Assembly: GCA_947175775.1 (NCBI GenBank)
Contig: CAMWNY010000166.1
Coordinates: forward strand, 1-6,161
Origin: an uncultured Lachnospiraceae bacterium
GTDB lineage: Bacteria > Bacillota > Clostridia > Lachnospirales > Lachnospiraceae
Direction of reading: 5' to 3'
DNA: 6,161 bases
A program made the position numbers and the translations under genes. Under the pieces are notes generated by a model that saw only the letters and a list, made by a program, of their open reading frames with translations, was not told the DNA's origin and ran no database searches. Each line of letters begins with the position of its first letter. Positions within the stretch are counted from its first letter, which is position 1. Below, piece by piece: positions 1-4,886 of this stretch.

Positions 1-83
1 CAAATATCCTTTCACAGGCAGGTCAGTCTATGCTTGCACAGGCGAACCAGTCAAATCAGGGCGTACTTTCAATCTTAGGATAA
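1..83 (+). CDS. Flagellin, C-terminal end only (5' part outside the window)
   Basis: The first 83 bases read as the last 26 full codons of a flagellin, beginning NILSQAGQSM and ending GVLSILG, then TAA at 81-83. This is the C-terminal D0 helix, which packs in the filament core. It aligns base for base with positions 1538-1620 of the complete flagellin downstream, with only five substitutions. One of these changes the protein (Ser for Ala three residues before the terminal Leu-Gly), one changes TAA to TAG, and three are silent. The window therefore starts at the end of a tandem flagellin paralogue in the same orientation. No convincing terminator separates the two genes, so co-transcription is possible. 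Nothing can be said about its variable domain or promoter. Confidence 0.95.
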   Translation, partial: NILSQAGQSMLAQANQSNQGVLSILG

Positions 84-131
84 GATTTTCTTAGGATAAG
101 ATTTTCTTAGGATAAGATTTTCTTAGGATAA
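74..131 (+). repeat. 16-bp tandem repeat tract overlapping the end of the first flagellin
   Basis: Three perfect head-to-tail copies of CTTAGGATAAGATTTT lie at 74-89, 90-105 and 106-121. A partial copy of 10 bases follows at 122-131. The first copy starts inside the gene: its bases supply the last codons (Leu-Gly-stop). The following copies therefore look like an amplification of the gene's own 3' end into the intergenic region. Because 16 is not a multiple of three, successive copies shift frame, and the third copy puts a second TAG in the flagellin frame. Confidence 0.95.
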
Positions 132-147
132 AGTAAAATAATAAAGG

Positions 148-169
148 GCAGGCGAAAGGATTTGCCTGC
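148..169 (+). promoter_or_regulatory. Leader hairpin with AGGA loop upstream of flagellin, candidate CsrA site 1
   Basis: GCAGGCGAA (148-156) pairs with TTTGCCTGC (161-169), with one G-U pair, leaving AGGA (157-160) in the loop. If the top A-U pair opens, the loop is the hexamer AAGGAU. This matches the core ARGGAU of the known CsrA target, which is preferred in a hairpin loop. The hairpin lies between the upstream repeat tract and the ribosome site, about 23 nt (GGA to GGA) from a second GGA in the Shine-Dalgarno. No U-run follows, so it is not an intrinsic terminator. The hairpin is seen directly; the CsrA role is inferred. Confidence 0.55.
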
Positions 170-174
170 GACAA

Positions 175-186
175 AAACAAGGAGGT
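175..186 (+). promoter_or_regulatory. Shine-Dalgarno of the complete flagellin, overlapping candidate CsrA site 2
   Basis: AAGGAGG (179-185) sits 7 nt before the ATG at 193 and is an ideal ribosome binding site, as expected for a very highly expressed gene. The surrounding 12 bases (175-186) match the published CsrA consensus RUACARGGAUGU at 10 of 12 positions. CsrA bound here would block the ribosome, as described for hag mRNA in Bacillus subtilis. Confidence 0.65.
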
Positions 187-192
187 AGCAGT

Positions 193-1620
193 ATGGTAGT
201 ACAGCATAACTTACAGGCAATGAATTCTAACAGAATGTTAGGAATCACACAGGGAACACTCTCAAAGTCGACAGAAAAGCTTTCTTCAGGTTACAAGGTA
301 AACCGTGCGGCAGACGACGCGGCAGGTCTTGCAATTTCTGAGAAGATGAGAAAGCAGATCAGAGGCTTAACGCAGGCGTCTGCAAACGCTGAGGACGGTA
401 TCAGCGCAGTACAGACGGCAGAAGGCGCTCTGACAGAAGTTCATGACATGCTTCAGAGAATGAATGAGCTTGCAGTACAGGCAGCAAACGGAACAAATGC
501 GTCAACAGACCGTGCATTCATCCAGGACGAAATCGATCAGCTTTCACAGGAAATCGACCGTGTAGCTGAGACGACAAAGTTCAATGAGACATATCTGTTA
601 AAGGGAAATCCGCATGGCGTGAAAGAGTATTCGTTCAAATATGGTAAAGCAACGAAGGATAAGGCAGCTACTGTCACATTTGGTACAGATGCAGCAACAA
701 AGATTACAGGTTTTGCGTTTGACGCAGCAACACCGACAACCTATCAGAATGCTTTGGCAAAGGCAGTTCGGGATCAGGGTGTGACTGTTTCCATGACAAA
801 TGGAAACGCAGTTTTGAAACTGAACGGAAGCGATGCAAATGCGACTTTCAAGATTCAGACAACCGGTACTGCGGGCAACACATTTGATATTGTAAATACA
901 GATGGCACAAAGATTGCATCAGTAACAATTGATAAAACGAAACTGACAGAAGGCATGTCCGAGATTATAACGGCGGAAAAGGCGACGGCAGCAGAGAGCA
1001 AGTCTGAGATTTTCGCACTCTATGACAAGGATGGCAATAAGATTTCAGGTAATGCGTTGAATGATTACTTCACTGCAGATTCAACAGGCGCTGTAAAAGC
1101 AAGGGCAGAGGCTCCTTCTGTATATGATGCTTTGGGCAAGAAGTTAACGCTCAGCGATTACACGACGGGTGATTATGCAAATGTAATTGCAGCATCTAAG
1201 GATCAGACAGCTGCATTGAAGATGAGCTTCCATGTAGGCGCTGACGGAACACTCAACAACAAGATTAACATCAGCATTGCAGCAATGAGCGCAAAGGGTC
1301 TTGGTGTTAATGGTATCCGGGTTGACGGAACAAACGGAAACAATGCAACAGCAGCAATTGATACAATCAGTGCAGCTGTAAAGAAGGTTTCTACACAGCG
1401 TTCTGCTCTTGGTGCAGTTCAGAACCGCTTAGAGCACACGATTAACAACTTGGATAACATTGCTGAGAATACAACAGCAGCAGAGAGCCAGATTCGTGAT
1501 ACGGATATGGCAAACGAGATGGTAAAATACTCGAATGCAAATATCCTTTCACAGGCAGGTCAGTCTATGCTCGCACAGGCGAACCAGTCAAATCAGGGTG
1601 TACTCGCAATCTTAGGATAG
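193..1620 (+). CDS. fliC: Flagellin (filament subunit), complete
   Basis: This is the structural subunit of the flagellar filament, exported through the flagellar type III apparatus. Residues 1-140 form the conserved N-terminal D0/D1 helices, including the SSGYKVNRAADDAAGLAIS stretch (31-49). Residues about 390-475 form the C-terminal D1/D0 helices, ending GVLAILG. Between them, about 140-390 is a Thr/Ala/Asn-rich variable domain exposed on the filament surface, rich in possible O-glycosylation sites. QRMNELAVQ (88-96) corresponds to the D1 segment that TLR5 recognises in Salmonella flagellin; Gln and Arg at 88-89 and ELAVQ are kept. The protein has no Cys or Trp, common in secreted flagellins. 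At 475 aa it is longer than minimal flagellins of about 270 aa. The ATG at 193 is supported by GGAGG 7 nt upstream. It is the second of at least two tandem copies. The product is certain; the symbol is generic (hag in Bacillus). Confidence 0.97.
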   Translation: MVVQHNLQAMNSNRMLGITQGTLSKSTEKLSSGYKVNRAADDAAGLAISEKMRKQIRGLTQASANAEDGISAVQTAEGALTEVHDMLQRMNELAVQAANGTNASTDRAFIQDEIDQLSQEIDRVAETTKFNETYLLKGNPHGVKEYSFKYGKATKDKAATVTFGTDAATKITGFAFDAATPTTYQNALAKAVRDQGVTVSMTNGNAVLKLNGSDANATFKIQTTGTAGNTFDIVNTDGTKIASVTIDKTKLTEGMSEIITAEKATAAESKSEIFALYDKDGNKISGNALNDYFTADSTGAVKARAEAPSVYDALGKKLTLSDYTTGDYANVIAASKDQTAALKMSFHVGADGTLNNKINISIAAMSAKGLGVNGIRVDGTNGNNATAAIDTISAAVKKVSTQRSALGAVQNRLEHTINNLDNIAENTTAAESQIRDTDMANEMVKYSNANILSQAGQSMLAQANQSNQGVLAILG

Positions 1621-1658
1621 GATTTTTTTAGGATAAGATTTTCTTAGGATAAGATTTT
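1611..1658 (+). repeat. 16-bp tandem repeat tract overlapping the end of the second flagellin
   Basis: Three copies of the same 16-bp unit found after the first flagellin lie at 1611-1626, 1627-1642 and 1643-1658. The first differs by one base (which makes the stop TAG instead of TAA), the second by one base, and the third is perfect. As in the first tract, copy one is partly coding and holds the last codons and stop. The conserved placement suggests that the tract was copied along with the flagellin gene. Confidence 0.95.
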
Positions 1659-1670
1659 CCTGAATATAAT

Positions 1671-1703
1671 AAAACAGGGACTCCGCTTCGGGGTCCCTGT
1701 TTT
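1671..1703. terminator. Bidirectional intrinsic terminator between flagellin and the 157-aa gene
   Basis: AAAACAGGGACTCC (1671-1684) and GGGGTCCCTGTTTT (1690-1703) form a 14-bp stem with one G-T pair around the loop GCTTC. The stem ends in TTTT on the plus strand. On the minus strand it also ends in a T-rich run, followed by further A/T-rich sequence. It lies 50 nt after the flagellin stop and 4 nt from the stop of the convergent gene, so it can end both transcripts. Confidence 0.93.
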
Positions 1704-1707
1704 GCTG

Positions 1708-2181
1708 TCACTTTTTCTTATCCGGTATAAACATAAAAACCTGCTTTTGTTCCTCGGGCACTTCGCTAATCATTAAATCCAGTTCCATTGATTCCTTGCA
1801 GGCGATAAGCTTATCAATCACCTGCGGCGTCGTAACCGCTTCCTCATTCATAATTGCATTAATCCGGTAATATGTCAAAAGCTGAAGGTTTTCCAAATAC
1901 TTGTACATTGGAAGTTCCGCAATCTGCTGACAGAGCGACATTACATTTTCTAATTTTACATGAAGCTTTTCAACGTCAATGGAAATATCGTCAAGCTGCG
2001 CAATCATGCGCTCTTTTTGTGTGGCAATGGCATAAACAAAATCCGCATCGGGTCTGCGTTCGTCAGATACATCATTCAAAAGCCTGTCAAAGCTGTCAAT
2101 CTTGTCCAATATTTTCAGCATTTTCCGATATGCGATGCACAAATTATTTAATAAACGTTCATATGTTGTTCTGTAATCCAT
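1708..2181 (-). CDS. Small helical protein, probable flagellar export chaperone (FlgN/FliT-like)
   Basis: This is a 157-aa soluble protein with no signal peptide or membrane segment. It is predicted by eye to be almost all helical, with charged heptad-like stretches at about 8-35 and 45-85. The segment around 53-77 (ATQKERMIAQLDDISIDVEKL) resembles the K/E-rich helical core of FlgN-type chaperones, which hold hook-associated proteins or other late flagellar subunits before export. It ends in Lys-Lys-Lys. ATG at 2181 is supported by GGGGAG 6 nt upstream. A sigma-28-type promoter lies directly upstream, which places it in the late flagellar regulon with flagellin. It sits 109 nt downstream of a glycosyltransferase-like gene on the same strand. 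The flagellar link is fairly strong; the chaperone assignment is an inference from size, helicity and context. FliT-like or a lineage-specific protein are alternatives. Confidence 0.55.
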   Translation of the reverse strand: MDYRTTYERLLNNLCIAYRKMLKILDKIDSFDRLLNDVSDERRPDADFVYAIATQKERMIAQLDDISIDVEKLHVKLENVMSLCQQIAELPMYKYLENLQLLTYYRINAIMNEEAVTTPQVIDKLIACKESMELDLMISEVPEEQKQVFMFIPDKKK

Positions 2182-2187
2182 TCTAAT

Positions 2188-2193
2188 CTCCCC
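2188..2193 (-). promoter_or_regulatory. Ribosome binding site of the 157-aa gene
   Basis: GGGGAG on the minus strand lies 6 nt before the ATG at 2181. It fixes that start. Confidence 0.85.
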
Positions 2194-2224
2194 TTTACAT
2201 ACATTTTTGGGTTTCTCTATATGT

Positions 2225-2252
2225 ATATCGGAAGAATTGTCGAAAGAGTTTA
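2225..2252 (-). promoter_or_regulatory. Sigma-28 (SigD/FliA-type) promoter for the 157-aa gene
   Basis: On the minus strand, TAAA (2249-2252) is followed after 17 nt by CCGATAT (2225-2231). This matches the sigma-D consensus TAAA-N14-16-(G)CCGATAT, with T in place of the G. The predicted RNA start is near 2217, giving a leader of about 35 nt before the ATG at 2181. This is the class of promoter used for late flagellar genes once the hook is complete. Confidence 0.8.
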
Positions 2253-2269
2253 CATAAATGGCACAATTC
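2234..2269. repeat. 7-bp inverted repeat around the sigma-28 promoter
   Basis: GAATTGT (2234-2240) and ACAATTC (2263-2269) are perfect inverted copies 22 nt apart. One arm lies in the promoter spacer and the other upstream of the -35 TAAA. This could be an operator or a weak stem at the end of the upstream gene's RNA. Seven bases in AT-rich DNA could also be chance. Confidence 0.35.
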
Positions 2270-2290
2270 GACTATCGGATTGCTGTAAAT

Positions 2291-3568
2291 TTATAATTCA
2301 ATACCGCGCATTTCGGTAATACGCCGGAGTACGGCAGGCTGCATGGCATACAAAAATAATTGCAGGCTTGCTTCATAATCTTTCACAAGCTTTGCATCCT
2401 CGCGTGTTGCCAGCATACGGTAGTTTTTGTCGATATATACGATTTCGTCGCTGAAATCAAGGGGATAATTAAAATCCTTAATACCGAGAATGGATTTACA
2501 TCGTATAATTGTTACGGCATTTTTTCCGGGGAGCTGTAAAAACTGAATGTCCGGGTTAATCTGCCGGATGACCTGCTCCAAAAACGGATCGTCGTCTTCC
2601 ATATAGACTGCCTCATGTTCTTCAAAAAAGTTCACAAAACCTAATCCGCTCTCGTCATTTTCTAAAATGCGGCTTGCCGGCGCCATGCCGCGCAGACCGT
2701 AAACGGCATCGTTCATTGCCGCAAGGTCTGACTGAGCCATATTGTGTGCCTGTCCCATGCGGTGAAGATAAAACGATTCGAAAATAGAGCGCAAAAGTAC
2801 AATGCTCATTTTCATGCATTTTTCCGGATGCGTGTACTTCATAAAAAAGTTTAGGCAGTTGCGCGTTAAATAGTAATTTACCTTGGTGTTGTCGCACCGG
2901 CGCATCGGATTTGCGGAATGGTACATTTTGGCGTCTGAGAGCACAGCGACTTCAAAGCCTGCCTGCTTCATCAAAAATCCCCATTCCATGTCGTCCCAGT
3001 ACAGAAAATTGTCGTCAGGCATCAAACCGACCGTCCGGACTGCGGCGGCAGAAACCATCATCGCACATGCGCTGACTGCATCGCAGTAGACTTCGCTTGG
3101 AAGGTCAGGGCTGTCAGCACAATCAGCATACAGTGTGTTCGCACGAAAGTTTTTAAAATCAATCGAAATTCCGAACTGCTGTATGTAATGCGGCATATGC
3201 CTGTGATATACCTTTGCACCCGTCATTCCGACATGCGGATGGGACTGCATAAAGCGCATCATAATGTGCAGCGCTGCCGGTTCTACTGTCACGGCTTCGC
3301 CAAGACAGCAGATATATTCGCATCCTGTGTCAAGCGCCTGCCGGATGCCGATATTTAGACCGCCGCAGCTGCCTAAGTCTTCATTGCAGCAGGTCAGGCT
3401 GATTTGGCTGCCGAAGCGTTCCTTTATAACAGAAACGGAATTATCGGAGGATGCCATATCAACAACAAAAATTTGGACAGACTGAAGGTCCGAGTTGAAA
3501 ACCGAAGAAATACATTCCAGCGTTTTATATCCCATATTGTGATTTGAAATAACAATTCCAAGCGGCAT
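2291..3568 (-). CDS. Glycosyltransferase family 2-like protein with degenerate DXD motif
   Basis: A 425-aa cytoplasmic protein whose first 230 residues have the GT-A fold signature of family 2 (rhamnosyltransferase-like) enzymes. Visible motifs are VVDMASSDNS (35-44, nucleotide-sugar binding), NEDLGSCGGLNIG (62-74) and YWDDMEWGF (190-198, the usual acidic catalytic-base region). At the metal-binding position, where relatives have LLDxDxxVEP, it reads LGEAVTVEP (89-97), so both DXD aspartates are missing. Residues about 250-425 are a further domain I do not recognise. There is no signal peptide or membrane helix. At least 13 cysteines are present, several clustered at 60-88. An upstream ATG at 3598 would add 10 residues but has no ribosome site; the ATG at 3568 follows GGAGG by 6 nt and starts just before the conserved beta strand. 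Next to flagellin and a flagellar gene, it is a candidate flagellin-glycosylation protein. The family is secure; the activity and substrate are not. Confidence 0.85.
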   Translation of the reverse strand: MPLGIVISNHNMGYKTLECISSVFNSDLQSVQIFVVDMASSDNSVSVIKERFGSQISLTCCNEDLGSCGGLNIGIRQALDTGCEYICCLGEAVTVEPAALHIMMRFMQSHPHVGMTGAKVYHRHMPHYIQQFGISIDFKNFRANTLYADCADSPDLPSEVYCDAVSACAMMVSAAAVRTVGLMPDDNFLYWDDMEWGFLMKQAGFEVAVLSDAKMYHSANPMRRCDNTKVNYYLTRNCLNFFMKYTHPEKCMKMSIVLLRSIFESFYLHRMGQAHNMAQSDLAAMNDAVYGLRGMAPASRILENDESGLGFVNFFEEHEAVYMEDDDPFLEQVIRQINPDIQFLQLPGKNAVTIIRCKSILGIKDFNYPLDFSDEIVYIDKNYRMLATREDAKLVKDYEASLQLFLYAMQPAVLRRITEMRGIEL

Positions 3569-3574
3569 AATTGT

Positions 3575-3579
3575 CCTCC
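3575..3579 (-). promoter_or_regulatory. Ribosome binding site deciding the glycosyltransferase start
   Basis: GGAGG on the minus strand lies 6 nt before the ATG at 3568. It lies inside the longer reading frame that starts at 3598, which argues for the shorter start. Confidence 0.88.
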
Positions 3580-3606
3580 ATTCGAAATATTTGTTCATGA
3601 TATTTT

Positions 3607-3615
3607 ATTATATCA
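3607..3615 (-). promoter_or_regulatory. Extended -10 promoter for the minus-strand glycosyltransferase
   Basis: On the minus strand, TGATATAAT (3607-3615) is a perfect extended -10 (TGnTATAAT). It has no good -35 at 17 nt, as is normal for extended -10 promoters. The predicted start near 3600 gives a leader of about 31 nt to the ATG at 3568 and would leave the ATG at 3598 with almost no leader. Confidence 0.6.
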
Positions 3616-3670
3616 TTTTAAATTGAATAAAAACAGCAAAAAATTTAATAAATTTTCAATAAATAGTGTG

Positions 3671-3699
3671 TTGAGTTATTATGTAAAGACCGATATATT
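3671..3699 (+). promoter_or_regulatory. Sigma-A-like promoter for the SunS-like glycosyltransferase
   Basis: TTGAGT (3671-3676), a 17-nt spacer and TATATT (3694-3699) match TTGACA-N17-TATAAT at 4/6 and 5/6 positions. The predicted start is near 3706. A CCGATAT sequence (3690-3696), identical to the sigma-28 -10 element upstream of the 157-aa gene, overlaps it, but no TAAA lies at the right distance. Confidence 0.55.
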
Positions 3700-3733
3700 A
3701 AATAAGGGCATCATGTTAAGTAATTGAGTAAGT

Positions 3734-3743
3734 AAGGATGGGA
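3734..3743 (+). promoter_or_regulatory. Ribosome site of the SunS-like gene, with CsrA-like core
   Basis: AAGGATGGGA precedes the ATG at 3750 (AAGGA by 11 nt, GGGA by 6 nt). The first seven bases match the CsrA core ARGGAUG, but no hairpin presents them. The ATG at 3738 overlaps this site, which argues against using it as the start. Confidence 0.5.
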
Positions 3744-3749
3744 ATTATT

Positions 3750-4847
3750 ATGAAATTCAGTTTATGTATGATTGTGAAAAATGAGGCGTCAATTTTAAAG
3801 GATTGTTTGGATTCCTTAAAAGATATTATGGATGAAATCATTATTGTCGACACCGGATCAACGGATGATACGAAAAAAGTTGCTGAAAGCTACACGCCGT
3901 ATGTTTACGACTACGAGTGGCATGACGATTTTGCCGCGGCGCGAAACTTTGCATTTTCAAAGGCGACGGGCGATTATATTTATTCGGCGGATGCGGACGA
4001 GGTGCTCGATGAGGAAAACCGCACAAAGCTTAAAGCGCTGAAACGTGTCATTCTTCCTGAGGTAGAAATTGTACAAATGATTTATGTGACTGAGCAGATT
4101 AATCACCCGACAGAGAATTTTGCACGCGATATGCGTCCGAAGCTTTTTAAGCGTCTGCGTGGGTTTACGTGGATTGAGCCGATTCATGAGACAATCAATA
4201 CATCGCCCGTAGTCTATGACAGTGATATTGAAATTATCCACCGGCCGCAAGGCAGCCACAGCAGCAGGGATTTTGGTGTATTTGAACGGGTGATTGAGGA
4301 AAAAAGTTATCTTTCGGACAGGCTGCTTGGCATGTATTTGCGGGAGCTGTACAAGGCGGGAACAGAGAAAGATTTGGAAAGTGCGCGTGCATTTCTTGAG
4401 AAATCTTTAATAGAGAGACGGGAAAAACAAAATGAGCTTTTATGCCGTCAAATCATAGCCGTGCTGTTAAAAATCTATCGGCAGATTGATGATCCTGTAA
4501 ACATGTTAAAAGTGTCTTTGAGCAGTGAGGCGACTGTGCCCTCTGCGGAGATGTGTATGGAGCTTGGATACTTTTTCATGAAAAAGAGTGATTTCGGGGA
4601 AGCGGCGGAGTGGTTTAACCGGGCGGCTTTTCACTGCGAGAGTGAGATTGACATTGCAAGCAGCGGGACATCCGCGCTTATGGCGCTTGCTCTCAGCTAC
4701 AGAGGGCTTGCCAAATCGCCGAAGCTGCGGGCGCTGCCTCAAAAAGAGTATGAACTTGAGCACACAAGGCTTACGAAAAAGGCAGCGGAATATGAACTTA
4801 TGGCAAGGAGCTGGAAGCCTGCCGAACTGGAGTTGAATACGCAATAA
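3750..4847 (+). CDS. SunS-like family 2 glycosyltransferase with helical (TPR-like) C-terminal domain
   Basis: A 365-aa cytoplasmic enzyme. The N-terminal 150 residues are a complete GT-A family 2 domain: FSLCMIVKNEA (3-13), VDTGSTDDT (33-41, nucleotide binding), WHDDFAAARNFAF (57-69), SADADE (79-84, with the metal-binding DAD at 81-83) and WIEPIHETI (141-149). This motif set is typical of the SunS-type group, whose members glycosylate peptides and proteins. Residues about 185-355 are amphipathic helices resembling degenerate TPR repeats, clearest at 265-315 (ELGYFFMKKSDFGEAAEWFNRAAF), a likely protein-binding surface. An in-frame ATG at 3738 would add MGII but lacks a good ribosome site; ATG 3750 follows AAGGATGGGA and gives the family's usual start. 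Unlike the neighbouring glycosyltransferase, all catalytic motifs are intact. The location suggests flagellin as acceptor, which is inference; the sugar is unknown. Confidence 0.87.
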   Translation: MKFSLCMIVKNEASILKDCLDSLKDIMDEIIIVDTGSTDDTKKVAESYTPYVYDYEWHDDFAAARNFAFSKATGDYIYSADADEVLDEENRTKLKALKRVILPEVEIVQMIYVTEQINHPTENFARDMRPKLFKRLRGFTWIEPIHETINTSPVVYDSDIEIIHRPQGSHSSRDFGVFERVIEEKSYLSDRLLGMYLRELYKAGTEKDLESARAFLEKSLIERREKQNELLCRQIIAVLLKIYRQIDDPVNMLKVSLSSEATVPSAEMCMELGYFFMKKSDFGEAAEWFNRAAFHCESEIDIASSGTSALMALALSYRGLAKSPKLRALPQKEYELEHTRLTKKAAEYELMARSWKPAELELNTQ

Positions 4848-4876
4848 AAAATGCAGGTTGTAAAGCCTGCATTTTT
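4847..4876. terminator. Bidirectional intrinsic terminator
   Basis: AAAAATGCAGG (4847-4857) pairs perfectly with CCTGCATTTTT (4866-4876) around an 8-nt loop. The stem begins at the last base of the glycosyltransferase stop codon and ends in TTTTT. The A-run makes it work equally on the minus strand, 10 nt after the stop of the convergent FliD-like gene. Confidence 0.93.
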
Positions 4877-4886
4877 CAATCTGTAC

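Noticed and set aside
74..131. CRISPR-like array
   Set aside because: The units are contiguous with no spacers and only 16 bp long, and are partly coding.
148..169. Terminator for the first flagellin
   Set aside because: The hairpin is followed by GACAAAAACAA, with no U-run on the plus strand.
84..192. Sigma-28 promoter for the complete flagellin
   Set aside because: TAAA sequences occur at 129 and 134, but no CCGATA-like box follows at the right spacing; the best partial match falls inside the leader hairpin.
1872..2186. Plus-strand reading frames opposite the 157-aa gene, and similar ones elsewhere on both strands
   Set aside because: They lie wholly antisense to or out of frame within better-supported genes, lack ribosome sites or recognisable motifs, and have biased compositions typical of shadow frames.
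2272..2278. Second sigma-28 box (CCGATAG, minus strand)
   Set aside because: The only TAAA upstream is about 11 nt away, too close for a functional promoter.
3569..3598. Longer start (ATG at 3598) for the minus-strand glycosyltransferase
   Set aside because: No ribosome site precedes it, it would lie at the predicted RNA start, and a good GGAGG is placed 6 nt before the internal ATG at 3568.
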